A stretch of 64,000 nt of DNA from contig JAEUNM010000136.1 in NCBI GenBank assembly GCA_016791105.1, forward strand, positions 31,983 through 95,982, given 5' to 3'. A model generated the notes under the pieces. That model was given only the letters and a program-made list of their open reading frames with translations. It searched no databases and was not told the origin of the DNA. How positions within the stretch are numbered: the stretch's first letter is position 1; each line of letters begins with the position of its first letter. This document shows positions 52,856 through 60,411 of this stretch, piece by piece. Source of the DNA: Rhodocyclaceae bacterium. Its GTDB lineage: Bacteria > Pseudomonadota > Gammaproteobacteria > Burkholderiales > Rhodocyclaceae. The translations under genes were made by a program, and so were the position numbers.

Positions 52856-53410
52856 ATGTTGGTCGAGAACACCGAAATTCGGCGCGAGTTATTGCTGCAC
52901 CTGATTCAACTGGTCAAACGGGGCGAACTTACGGAGGCCATGAAGTGTGGGCTGCCGCCCAAAGACCTGGACGAACTGTCCCAGATGACCGATCTGGACG
53001 TTGCGGCACTGGCGAGCGAGCCGGCGCTGCACGTGTCGTTTCAGATCGACCCTGACGAATTCGCGCGCGCCCTGGTGCGTTCGCGACGCAGCGAAGCCGA
53101 TCAGCGGGCGCTGATGTATTACTTCCGGCACGGCGCAAGCATCAACATGTTCTGGCGCCATTTCAAACTGAGCAAGCGCGCCGTCAATGAATTCCGCCGC
53201 CAGCGCTTGCTGGTCGCACCGTCCGGCCGGCCGCCGGTGCTGCCCGAGCCGTGCGCCCTGCGTCTGTTGGCGCGCTACCGGGCACTTCCACCCGAAATGT
53301 CGGAACGCGACCGCTTCATCCGATTGCACCAGGAGTTTCAAGGAGCCGCCGATGCGCCCAACCCGCTACCGCTCGCCACCCTCTACAACGCGCTTGCCGC
53401 CTACTTCTAG
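52856..53410 (+). CDS. DUF2857-family conjugative-element protein
   Basis: The 184-residue product matches the STY4526/DUF2857 pattern: ELLLHLIQLVKRGELTEAMKCGL, LDELSQMTDLDVAALA, and a C-terminal helix-turn-helix-like SINMFWRHFKLSKRAVNEFRRQ. GGAGG six bases before ATG 52856 is a strong start signal. It follows the ParB-like gene by 99 bases, the normal order in SPI-7-like elements. The function is unknown; DNA binding is likely. Confidence 0.8.
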   Translation: MLVENTEIRRELLLHLIQLVKRGELTEAMKCGLPPKDLDELSQMTDLDVAALASEPALHVSFQIDPDEFARALVRSRRSEADQRALMYYFRHGASINMFWRHFKLSKRAVNEFRRQRLLVAPSGRPPVLPEPCALRLLARYRALPPEMSERDRFIRLHQEFQGAADAPNPLPLATLYNALAAYF

Positions 53411-54101
53411 GCCCGCGCGCGCCGGGTTGCCCGGGGTGCCGCCGGCACACTGGCCGATTGACGGGATGCCCGGCGTACCGGATGGCGCCAACGACGTGTC
53501 GCGCGCGCTGATCGAAAGCACCGGCAGCGTGGCCGCCGCGTTGCTGTGGCAGACGCTGGACGCGTGTTCCGGCCGCTATGAATACGGACACGGCGAACCT
53601 TGGTTCGATCTGGACCAAGCCCGCGTGACCAGCGCCGTTGGCTTGACCGGTTGGGAAACCGAATGCGCGCTACGCGCGCTCGTCGAGCGCGGATTCATCG
53701 CCGCACGATGCGCCGGTCAAGCGATCGAGTTACGCGTTTTGCGCGCGCCAGATGTGCGGCGATCGGTGCTCGATGCGGGCGAACCCGATGCCGGCGTCGA
53801 AGCGCCGGCCGGCGGCATCACCGTCTGGCATGCCCATACGGCGCGGGCCGGCGGCGTCAACGCCGGGCTAATGCTCGCGTTCGTAAGCGCGGAAAGCATC
53901 GTCGCGGCGCAGGAAAACCCCTGGGCGGAAGGCTGGTTCGCACTGGATCACGACTACCTGGAAGCGGCAATCTGTCTGTCGCGCTGGGATGCGGACCGTG
54001 CACGCCTGCATCTGCGCCAGATCGGCCTGCTGCAGGAATGGCGCGTGCGGCGGCCGCAGGTCACGCTGTTGCGTGCCAACCCGGGCGAGATCGACGCGTG
54101 A
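53352..54101 (+). CDS. Winged-helix-like protein of the element
   Basis: The 249-residue product contains two helical, wHTH-like blocks: ESTGSVAAALLWQTLDACSG with WETECALRALVERGFIAAR, and WFALDHDYLEAAICLSRWDADRARLHLRQIGLL. GGAG eight bases before ATG 53352 supports a start that overlaps the DUF2857 gene by 59 bases; an internal ATG at 53466 is the alternative. Its stop overlaps the GTG start of the replication-protein gene. No named family was recognised; the position suggests a replication or regulatory role. Confidence 0.6.
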   Translation: MRPTRYRSPPSTTRLPPTSRPARAGLPGVPPAHWPIDGMPGVPDGANDVSRALIESTGSVAAALLWQTLDACSGRYEYGHGEPWFDLDQARVTSAVGLTGWETECALRALVERGFIAARCAGQAIELRVLRAPDVRRSVLDAGEPDAGVEAPAGGITVWHAHTARAGGVNAGLMLAFVSAESIVAAQENPWAEGWFALDHDYLEAAICLSRWDADRARLHLRQIGLLQEWRVRRPQVTLLRANPGEIDA

Positions 54102-55633
54102 ATCTTGCCGAATTTATGGCTAACGGCGGCGTACTTGAACGCCGCCGCATCGCCTTCCATACCAATGTGACGCGCCTGGTCGGCGATGCGAAAGCCGGCC
54201 TGTTCCTGAGCCAGGCCATGTACTGGACACGCACCGGCGATTGCATCGTCGAGCGTCAAGGCTGGTTTTACAAGACTGCTGCCGAGTGGTCTTCTGAAAC
54301 CGGCCTGAGCCGGCACGAAATACGCAGCGCACGAGCCCTGCTCGCCAGGGACGGGCTGCTGGAACAGCGTGTGCAGGGATTTCCGGCCACCTGCTGGTAC
54401 CGCGTAAATCTGAGCGTACTGGGTGCGCGCCTCGCACAGCTTACGCAGCGCGAATTGCCGGCAGATGGATTGACGCTCGCCGCGGTGCGCGAGCGGGCGG
54501 CGTGGGTACGTGACCTGACCGGCGACGTGGTGTCGTTCCGACGCACGCTGGTGCAAGCCACGGGCGATACCCAAAGTGCGCTCCTGCTGAGCTTCCTGGT
54601 CGAACGCCGCGAGACCAGCGTGCGCATGCGCGAGCACGTGAGCTGGATATCCGTGCCGCAGGCCACCCTGCTCGAGCGTACCTGCCTGACGCGCCGCGAA
54701 CTGCAGACCGCGCGCGCCCGCCTGCGTACCCTGGGGTATACGGAAGAGTGCGCCCGCTTTACGCGCCAGTATGGGCGCGTGGTGCCGGCCGTCGGAATCC
54801 GCCTCAATATGGCAGCCGTGGAAGCCGCGCTTGCCGGTAAGGCGCCGCCCGCACCGCCAGCGGCGGCGCCCGCGGCGCAGGCCGCACGTTTGCCGGGGCA
54901 TACCCGATCGAAAACGCCTGAGAAAATAAAAACCACGACAAATCAATCGCAAAATCTGGATTGCGATAAAACGAAAAATAAGTTTTCGGTATTGCTGCCA
55001 GACAGTTTGCCGGAATCGGCAACATGTCTATATAAGGATGTAATTACAGCGTCTACGATTACAACTACCCCCCCTGACCCCCCGCCCGGCGGGTTACCCG
55101 CCGACGCTGCAGGAGGGGTGGGCAAAGCGTCTGCAGACCAACCCAGGCCATTACCCGCGCAGCGCTCGGCCGAAGACCGGCCCGACGTGTTCGAACTGCT
55201 CGAGGCGCTCGGTTTTCCGGCGCGCCATGACCCGAACGATCCGGGCGACCCGGCATGGATTTACCCGCCAGGGCTGTCCGAACTTCTGCGCAAACGCATG
55301 GTGCCCATCTTGCGGCAGGCGCCGCAGCCGCAACGCATCCTGGACGAACTGGCCGGGCGCATGGCAAACCGCGCTGCCGTACCGGTTTCGAACCCGGTGG
55401 CCTACCTGCGCGTGCTGAAAAATGCCGCCGTGTCGGGGCATCTGATCTGCGATTACGCCGATACCGTCGCCAACGCACGCGCCCGCGCGGCGGAGAACGC
55501 GCGACGTCTGGCTGCGGCGCGCAGCGACCCGGTGGCGTCCGAGCAAACGCCGCGCCGGTCCATCCCGCCCGAAGTGCGCGCGGAACTGCTGCGGTTTTGC
55601 AGTCGCCGAACGGCCGCAGGAGATGCGCAATGA
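54098..55633 (+). CDS. STY4528-family pathogenicity-island replication protein
   Basis: The 511-residue protein opens NLAEFMANGGVLERRRIAFHTN and has LVGDAKAGLFLSQAMYWTRTGD and WSSETGLSRHEIRSARALLARDGLL, the helix-turn-helix Rep-like pattern of STY4528 proteins in SPI-7/PFGI-1 elements. Central residues (about 270-330) are an AT-rich-coded, Lys/Thr/Asn-rich linker, followed by a helical C-terminal part (LLRKRMVPILRQAPQPQRILDEL split, NPVAYLRVLKNA) seen in such replication proteins. GTG 54098 overlaps the previous stop; the 3' end overlaps the next ATG. Confidence 0.8.
   Translation: MNLAEFMANGGVLERRRIAFHTNVTRLVGDAKAGLFLSQAMYWTRTGDCIVERQGWFYKTAAEWSSETGLSRHEIRSARALLARDGLLEQRVQGFPATCWYRVNLSVLGARLAQLTQRELPADGLTLAAVRERAAWVRDLTGDVVSFRRTLVQATGDTQSALLLSFLVERRETSVRMREHVSWISVPQATLLERTCLTRRELQTARARLRTLGYTEECARFTRQYGRVVPAVGIRLNMAAVEAALAGKAPPAPPAAAPAAQAARLPGHTRSKTPEKIKTTTNQSQNLDCDKTKNKFSVLLPDSLPESATCLYKDVITASTITTTPPDPPPGGLPADAAGGVGKASADQPRPLPAQRSAEDRPDVFELLEALGFPARHDPNDPGDPAWIYPPGLSELLRKRMVPILRQAPQPQRILDELAGRMANRAAVPVSNPVAYLRVLKNAAVSGHLICDYADTVANARARAAENARRLAAARSDPVASEQTPRRSIPPEVRAELLRFCSRRTAAGDAQ
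54919..55070. other. AT-rich tract inside the replication-protein gene
   Basis: About 150 bases rich in A and T stand out in otherwise GC-rich sequence. They include ATCGCAA (54946-54952) inverted as TTGCGAT (54961-54967), and runs such as AAAATAAAAA and TATATAA. The encoded linker is low complexity. This could be a DNA-unwinding element. Confidence 0.5.
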
Positions 55634-55980
55634 GCACCACACCCACGCCAGCCTTGCGCCACTTCCTGACCCTGTATGCGGCCACGGGGCGGCAATTTGC
55701 CGCGACCTTGCTGCTGTGGGGGCTTGTGGAAGCGGGTGCAGAGCGCGATTGGGTCAGCCTGACCCTGCGCGATCTGGTCCGGCTGTTGCAGGGAAATTTA
55801 TCGCTGGGTGCGGTATCGGCAAACATCAAGCGGCTGGAGCAGGCTGGCTTGCTCGAAAGCCGCTTTGATTCCTATCCCCCCCGGCGCAGCTACCGCATCA
55901 AGCCGAGCGCCTTGTGCCCTCAGGACGCCGTCGCCCGAAGTCGAGCGAAGGACGCGCAAGCGCTGGAGGACACTCGGTGA
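55630..55980 (+). CDS. Small winged-helix protein, first of three related cassette genes
   Basis: The 116-residue product consists almost entirely of one domain: RHFLTLYAATGRQFAATLLLW, then DWVSLTLRDLVRLLQGNLSLGAVSANIKRLEQAGLL and a wing (PPRRSYRIKPSAL). The same domain forms the C-terminal half of the two Rha fusions downstream (GNLSLGAIAGNVKRLQKAGLL). Its ATG overlaps the replication-protein stop (ATGA), and its own stop overlaps the GTG of the first small ORF. It is probably a DNA-binding regulator. Confidence 0.7.
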   Translation: MSTTPTPALRHFLTLYAATGRQFAATLLLWGLVEAGAERDWVSLTLRDLVRLLQGNLSLGAVSANIKRLEQAGLLESRFDSYPPRRSYRIKPSALCPQDAVARSRAKDAQALEDTR

Positions 55981-56198
55981 ACGTCCGGGCAGATCGCCGT
56001 CGCGCGCAAAGCGCAGTGCGCCGGGGAGGGCGGGCCGCTACCGGCCGGGGAAGCAGCGTTCGCGGCGTGAACTTTGTTGACGCGGTGAACAAATTCGGCC
56101 GGCCGCCGGACCCGGCGGGATCAGGCGGGGCATGTGGAAGCTTGCTCGATCGGTGCATGCGGCCGTCGCGCCACGGCCTGCGTCGGACATTTTTTTAA
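55977..56198 (+). CDS. Small ORF with VNFVDAVNKF core, cassette copy 1
   Basis: The 73-codon frame starts at a GTG overlapping the winged-helix stop (GTGA) and contains SSVRGVNFVDAVNKFGRPPDPAGS. The same peptide recurs in frame in the ORFs at 56961 and 57922. The stop (TTTTTTTAA) lies 22 bases before the first Rha gene. Whether the protein or the RNA is the functional product is open. Confidence 0.45.
   Translation: MNVRADRRRAQSAVRRGGRAATGRGSSVRGVNFVDAVNKFGRPPDPAGSGGACGSLLDRCMRPSRHGLRRTFF
56058..56098 (+). repeat. Leader repeat, copy 1
   Basis: This 41-base segment encodes the VNFVDAVNKFG core and recurs at 57045-57085 and 58006-58039. It contains the inverted repeat TTTGTT...AACAAA around GACGCGGTG, with one mismatch beyond it, so it could also fold as a short RNA hairpin. 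Confidence 0.7.
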
Positions 56199-56220
56199 TC
56201 GCTTCTGGAGACGCATGGAT

Positions 56221-56964
56221 ATGGAAACTGCGTTGAAACCACGTGTTTCGGTTGTCGGCCGGTCTGTTACGACCACCTCGATCGCTATTGCGGAGCATTT
56301 CGGGAAGCTGCACAAGGATGTCCTCAAGGCGATTCGCAACCTTGCTTCGGATTTGCCGGAAGCTTGGTGTAAGCGCAATTTTGAGCCGACATCGGTAAGC
56401 GTCAAGCAACCGAACGGAGGTACCCGCGAAGAGTCGGCCTACCGAATCACCCGAAAAGGCTTCTCCCTGCTTGCGATGGGGTTCACCGGCCAGCGTGCGC
56501 TGCGATGGAAGCTTGCGTACATCGAAGCTTTCGACGCGATGGAGGCCGCGCTAAACCCGCGTGAGGCGACCCGGCCGGAACCACCGGCGCCGTGGCTCGT
56601 CACGCCGCGGCGCTTCCTGGAGATTTACTACGCCCTTGGCCGGCGCATCGGTGCGGCGATGTTGCTATGGGTGCTGCTGGAGTTGGGCGCGGACGAGGGG
56701 TGGGTACAGATCACCATGCGCGACCTGATCGACGAGCTGGGCGGAAATTTGTCCCTCGGCGCCATCGCCGGCAACGTCAAGCGCTTGCAGAAGGCCGGGC
56801 TGCTGGATGTTCAGGCCCATCCGAACACCGGCCGCCGCTGTTACTTCGTCCATCAGGCTCCGCTGTACGAACGCATCGCCGCCCTGCGCGCCCGCCCCGA
56901 GCCGCCGGGCCTGCCGGACCTGGACGATGTGCTGGTCCTTGAAGCCCCGGAAAAGCTTCAGTGA
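56221..56964 (+). CDS. Rha-domain plus winged-helix regulator, copy 1
   Basis: The 247-residue protein has a phage regulatory Rha domain (about residues 8-105: TTTSIAIAEHFGKLHKDVLKAIRNL, AYRITRKGFSLLAMGFTG, WKLAYIEAFDAME) fused to the winged-helix domain (about 120-215). GGAGA nine bases upstream and the same spacing in copy 2 support ATG 56221 over ATG 56215. Rha proteins are phage regulators that interfere with lytic growth in some hosts. Its C-terminal half is nearly identical in DNA to the copy at 57200, whereas the middle of the Rha domain is quite different. Confidence 0.8.
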   Translation: METALKPRVSVVGRSVTTTSIAIAEHFGKLHKDVLKAIRNLASDLPEAWCKRNFEPTSVSVKQPNGGTREESAYRITRKGFSLLAMGFTGQRALRWKLAYIEAFDAMEAALNPREATRPEPPAPWLVTPRRFLEIYYALGRRIGAAMLLWVLLELGADEGWVQITMRDLIDELGGNLSLGAIAGNVKRLQKAGLLDVQAHPNTGRRCYFVHQAPLYERIAALRARPEPPGLPDLDDVLVLEAPEKLQ

Positions 56965-57176
56965 GCGCGCTGGCCGTGGCCGAATTCCTCTTGCGCCAGC
57001 CGACCGGGCCGCGGTTTGCCCTGGCGCAGGTGGGTGTGGCCAGCGTTCGTGCGGTGAACTTTGTTGACGCGGTGAACAAATTCGGCTGGCTGTTCTACCT
57101 GGCGGGATCAGTGTGGGAGCTTTTCCAAGCGCTGCTTCTGTCGGTCACGCCACGCCTTCCGTCGGACACTATTTGA
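56961..57176 (+). CDS. Small ORF with VNFVDAVNKF core, cassette copy 2
   Basis: This 71-codon frame begins at GTG overlapping the Rha copy-1 stop. It opens SALAVAEFLLRQPTGPRFAL and carries SVRAVNFVDAVNKFGWLFYLAGS. The stop lies 23 bases before the second Rha gene. The first 40 residues nearly match the copy at 57922, while the tail after LAGS differs from copy 1 in composition. Confidence 0.5.
   Translation: MSALAVAEFLLRQPTGPRFALAQVGVASVRAVNFVDAVNKFGWLFYLAGSVWELFQALLLSVTPRLPSDTI
57045..57085 (+). repeat. Leader repeat, copy 2
   Basis: Second copy of the 41-base leader, differing from copy 1 at only a couple of positions near its 5' end. It lies 987 bases after copy 1, and shows the same TTTGTT/AACAAA inverted repeat. 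Confidence 0.7.
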
Positions 57177-57199
57177 ATGGTTTTTGGAGACGCACGCAC

Positions 57200-57925
57200 A
57201 TGGAAACTGCGTTGAAACCACGTGTTTCGATCGTTAGTGGGGCTGTTACGACTACCTCGATCGCAATTGCCGAACATTTCGGGAAGCTGCACAAGGATGT
57301 TCTGAAGGCGATTCGGAATCTGGACTGTTCCAAGGGATTTCACGGGCGCAATTTTGCGCCCGTTGAATATCAAGATGAAAAAGGCGAGACGCGGCCGGCC
57401 TACCGCATTACCCGCGATGGGTTCGCCATGCTCGCGATGGGATTTACGGGTCGACAGGCCGCAATCTGGAAAGAGCGCTACATCGAAGTATTCAATGCCA
57501 TGGAGGCCGCGCTAAACCCGCGTGAGGCGACCCAGCCGGAACCACCGGCGCCGTGGCTCGTCACGCCGCGGCGCTTCCTTGAGATTTACTACGCCCTCGG
57601 CCGGCGCATCGGTGCGGCGATGCTGCTATGGGTGTTGCTGGAGTTGGGCGCGGACGAGGGATGGGTACAGATCACCATGCGCGACCTGATCGACGAGCTG
57701 GGCGGAAATTTGTCCCTCGGCGCCATCGCCGGCAACGTGAAGCGCTTGCAGAAGGCCGGCCTGCTGGATGTTCAAGCCCATCCGAACACCGGCCGCCGCT
57801 GTTACTTCGTCCATCAGGCTCCGCTGCACGAACGCATCGCCGCCCTGCGCGCACGCCCCGAGCCGCCGGGCCTGCCGGAGCTGGACGATGCGCTGGTCCT
57901 GGAAGCCCCGGAAAAGCTGCAGTGA
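57200..57925 (+). CDS. Rha-domain plus winged-helix regulator, copy 2
   Basis: The 241-residue paralogue of the 56221 protein. Residues 1-30 (ETALKPRVSIVSGAVTTTSI, then AIAEHFGKLHKDVLKAIRNL) and everything after NAMEAAL match copy 1 closely, but residues about 31-85 differ (CSKGFHGRNFAPVEYQDEKG versus ASDLPEAWCKRNFEPTSVSV). GGAGA lies nine bases before the ATG. From 57500 onward the DNA differs from copy 1 at only about fifteen positions in over 400. Its stop overlaps the next small ORF. Confidence 0.8.
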   Translation: METALKPRVSIVSGAVTTTSIAIAEHFGKLHKDVLKAIRNLDCSKGFHGRNFAPVEYQDEKGETRPAYRITRDGFAMLAMGFTGRQAAIWKERYIEVFNAMEAALNPREATQPEPPAPWLVTPRRFLEIYYALGRRIGAAMLLWVLLELGADEGWVQITMRDLIDELGGNLSLGAIAGNVKRLQKAGLLDVQAHPNTGRRCYFVHQAPLHERIAALRARPEPPGLPELDDALVLEAPEKLQ

Positions 57926-58386
57926 GCGCGCTGGCCGTGGCCGAATTCCTCTTGCGCCAGCCGACCGTGCTGCGGTTTGCCGTGGCGCAGGTCGGGGTGG
58001 TCAGCGTTCGTGCGGTGAACTTTGTTGACGCGGTGAACATTTGTAGCGCCGAAGCCGAAGCGCGCTCGTGGCTTACAGCCTGGAACAGCCAGGGCGCTCC
58101 AGTCGCCGCCGGGCCTGGTGCCGCCTGTTATTCCCTGACGCAGTCCCGGAGCCGACCAGGACTGACCTCGGCAGGCGGCAGCGCCCGCCGTTCCGCTGCG
58201 GCCGTATCGAATTTGCGTCAGTCCCGCATCCAGAAACCTTCACGCGGCGACGTTCAGCCGCGAATGATTCCGGCCGGAAGAGCCGGACTTCGCTCAACAC
58301 CGTATTCAGGTTTGCACTTTACGCGCCCGGCCCGAGCGGGCCGGCGCATGCGCAATTGGGGGACTTATGGACATGAAATTGATTGA
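57922..58386 (+). CDS. ORF with VNFVDAVN core, cassette copy 3, altered 3' end
   Basis: It begins GTGA-coupled to Rha copy 2 and matches the 56961 ORF for about 40 residues (SALAVAEFLLRQPTVLRFAV, SVRAVNFVDAVN), then diverges: after ACA TTT the frame runs on through unrelated Ser/Arg-rich sequence to 58386, overlapping the next gene. The third cassette seems cut just after the core, and the long tail is probably not selected as protein. No other gene is seen in 58040-58366. Confidence 0.3.
   Translation: MSALAVAEFLLRQPTVLRFAVAQVGVVSVRAVNFVDAVNICSAEAEARSWLTAWNSQGAPVAAGPGAACYSLTQSRSRPGLTSAGGSARRSAAAVSNLRQSRIQKPSRGDVQPRMIPAGRAGLRSTPYSGLHFTRPARAGRRMRNWGTYGHEID
58006..58039 (+). repeat. Leader repeat, copy 3 (truncated)
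   Basis: Third copy of the leader, 961 bases after copy 2, identical to copy 2 up to the AACA of the inverted repeat and then replaced by unrelated sequence. No Rha gene follows; the PFL_4669-type gene comes next. Confidence 0.65.
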
Positions 58387-59413
58387 TTCGCTAGCCGCAT
58401 CGGCGCCGGGTGAGTGGCCGCCCGAGCGCCTCGCACGCGAGCGCGAACGGCTTGCGGACATTTGCCGGCGTTTCGAACTGGGTGAGGAATTGTCTCTGCA
58501 CCCCCAGTATCCGGATCTGCTGGTATTGCTGGACCAGGAGAAGCGCGCCGCGCAGAACGTCGAGCGGCACCTGTCGCGCATGGGGGCGGATGCCGTCGTG
58601 CCGTTTTCCGAGGCGGCGGACATGCGCCGGCTTGGCCGTCTGGTCAACGAGGGGCACGACCGCATGCTGCTGCACACGCGCCAGGCCTACCGGCTGTTCG
58701 TCGGGCGCGCTGCCAGCCAGGAACTGAATCAGGCCGCCATCGTCGGCGGCAAACGTGCGGCAGCCTGCCTGCGCGCGGTGTTCGGCCTGAGCGGTCAGAA
58801 CAACCCGTACGCCGACTGGCAGTTGCTCGTCACCTCCGAAAGCCTTGCGGCAGCGCTGGCGAGCCTCAAGGCGCAGACGAAACAGTGTGTGGATTTGCTC
58901 GACGCGCAGCGTAACCGCGGCCTGGACTATTCGCTGTTGCGATCCAACGAGCCCAAGTATGTCGGCCTGGAATTCGGCTCGCCGTACGGCTTTCTGATCG
59001 CGGAACTGACGGTCGAATACGACTACTTCGTGCGGCATGTGCTCACGCTGGTACGCAAGGCCGTGTGGGACGACAAAGGGGGGCGGGAGACGCTGGTGCG
59101 CGCGACGCGTCAGGTGCGGCGCGTATTCCACGACATTCTGCGCATCGAACGGGCGCTGGTCTACGAGCACCTCAAGCCGCTTTCGCGCGCCGATTTTCTG
59201 CCGACCGGCGACGACGCCGCGCGCAAGCGGATTGCTGCCGCAATGCAGATATTCGGGGAAATTCCGCAGGACGTGCTGGCCGGTACGCGCCGGCCGGCGC
59301 ACTCGCGCGCACAGCAGGTTACGGCGCAGGAACAGGCGCTGCTGGAAGCGCTCGATCTGGCCATCGAACCCGGCGCGGAAGAATCCGCACGGCTGGAGCA
59401 GGGGCTGCTGTGA
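58367..59413 (+). CDS. PFL_4669-family (TIGR03761) conjugative-element protein
   Basis: The 348-residue protein has the core expected of this family: DADVVPFSEAADMRRLGRLV-like ADAVVPFSEAADMRRL, NQAAIVGGKRAAACLRAVFG, NNPYADWQLLVTSE, and LEFGSPYGFLIAELTVEYDYFVRHVLTL. It is long and helical, known only as a marker of PFGI-1-class integrating conjugative elements. GGGGG precedes the ATG. Its stop overlaps the GTG of the next small ORF. Confidence 0.85.
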   Translation: MDMKLIDSLAASAPGEWPPERLARERERLADICRRFELGEELSLHPQYPDLLVLLDQEKRAAQNVERHLSRMGADAVVPFSEAADMRRLGRLVNEGHDRMLLHTRQAYRLFVGRAASQELNQAAIVGGKRAAACLRAVFGLSGQNNPYADWQLLVTSESLAAALASLKAQTKQCVDLLDAQRNRGLDYSLLRSNEPKYVGLEFGSPYGFLIAELTVEYDYFVRHVLTLVRKAVWDDKGGRETLVRATRQVRRVFHDILRIERALVYEHLKPLSRADFLPTGDDAARKRIAAAMQIFGEIPQDVLAGTRRPAHSRAQQVTAQEQALLEALDLAIEPGAEESARLEQGLL

Positions 59414-59544
59414 GCCCGCCTGAACCTGCGGCAGTGCCGTCCTGTCCGGCCGCGCGCGGCCCCGCGTACCGGCGCGGTGGCGCGCCGAGGTGCGATGCAC
59501 GGGCCGATGCACGTAAACGTTTTAAGGGTAAGGGACGCGCGTGA
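59410..59544 (+). CDS. Short coupled ORF ending RKRFKGKGRA
   Basis: This 44-codon frame starts GTGA-coupled to the preceding gene and ends GTGA-coupled to the DUF3158-like gene. Its last residues resemble the FKGKG motif that begins the conserved part of DUF3158 proteins, so it may be the frameshifted 5' part of the next gene rather than a separate protein. Confidence 0.35.
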   Translation: MSPPEPAAVPSCPAARGPAYRRGGAPRCDARADARKRFKGKGRA

Positions 59545-59921
59545 GGCGGGCCGAGCCCAATGCTGTTTCCGTGTCCGGCGTGGGGCCGGCGACGGCCGCC
59601 GCGTGGCACAGACAACTGTGCGGCGAGCAGCGCCATCTGGAGGCGGCCATGGGAGTGCTCGTGGCCAACTCCCGCCGACGCGCCTATCGGCCGCTGTGGC
59701 TGGTCGTGGCACACCGCGCGACCGGCGCGCCGTTTCTTCGCTGGCGCGGGCCGGCGGGGGAGGTGAAGTGTCCTGACGTGGCGTGCTTGCTGGCCCGCGA
59801 GCCTGCGCCGGTGCGTGCTTATTACACGGGCGTGGCCGTGCAGGTGGAATTTCTGAATGCCCGCATCAGTGCAACTTACGCGGGCTTGCGCCTGGCCGAA
59901 AAACTGGCGCCGCAGGCGTGA
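59541..59921 (+). CDS. DUF3158-like conjugative-element protein
   Basis: The 126-residue product contains AAAWHRQLCGEQRHLEAAMG, RPLWLVVAHRATGAPFLRWRG and VQVEFLNARISATYAGLRLA, which line up with the middle and end of DUF3158 proteins found between PFL_4669 and ssb genes in SPI-7-like elements. The expected N-terminal KPFKGKG is missing in this frame (see the ORF at 59410). Start GTG 59541. Function unknown. Confidence 0.6.
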   Translation: MRRAEPNAVSVSGVGPATAAAWHRQLCGEQRHLEAAMGVLVANSRRRAYRPLWLVVAHRATGAPFLRWRGPAGEVKCPDVACLLAREPAPVRAYYTGVAVQVEFLNARISATYAGLRLAEKLAPQA

Positions 59922-59999
59922 AACACCCGGTTGTGAATAACAAAGGTAAGAAGACTCGGACCGTACCACGCAGGTTTGCGAGCATTGTGGAGAGCAAAC

Positions 60000-60407
60000 G
60001 TGAATCAGTTTATTGGAACAGGCAATCTGGGCGCCGAGCCGCTCGCCAAGGACATCATTATCGGCGGCGAACCGCGCCGGGTATGCGAACTGCGGGTGTT
60101 TTTCGACCAGTACGCGCCCGACGGCAACGGCGGCGTGAAACAGGTGGGCGGGTTCTGGCAGAACGTCGAAATCTGGCGCGAAGCCCTCATCGACCATTGC
60201 ATGGCACACCTGCGCAAGGGCGCCCGGGTCGTCGTGGTGGCGCAAATGCGCGGTGACCAGTGGGAACACAAGGGCACGGGCGAGCCGCGCTACGGCACGC
60301 ACCTGGTGGCCGATGAAGTCGGTATCACGCTCGGGCGTATCGAATCGGTGCGCTTCCGGCCGAAACGCGAGGTGGACACGGCGCAGCCGGAAGACCGCGC
60401 GAGCTGA
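60000..60407 (+). CDS. ssb: Single-stranded DNA-binding protein of the element
   Basis: The 135-residue OB-fold protein begins (GTG) NQFIGTGNLGAEPLAKDI, with ELRVFFDQYAPD, QNVEIWREALIDHCMAHLRKGARVVVVAQMRGDQW and a duplex of aromatic/basic residues as in element-encoded SSBs. It lacks the acidic DDDIPF tip of cellular SSB. GGAG six bases before GTG 60000 decides the start. It would protect single-stranded DNA during transfer or replication of the element. Confidence 0.85.
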   Translation: MNQFIGTGNLGAEPLAKDIIIGGEPRRVCELRVFFDQYAPDGNGGVKQVGGFWQNVEIWREALIDHCMAHLRKGARVVVVAQMRGDQWEHKGTGEPRYGTHLVADEVGITLGRIESVRFRPKREVDTAQPEDRAS

Positions 60408-60411
60408 ACAG

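Noticed and set aside
58391..59512. Minus-strand frame of 373 codons
   Set aside because: It is antisense to the PFL_4669-type gene, which fits the element's gene order and family motifs.
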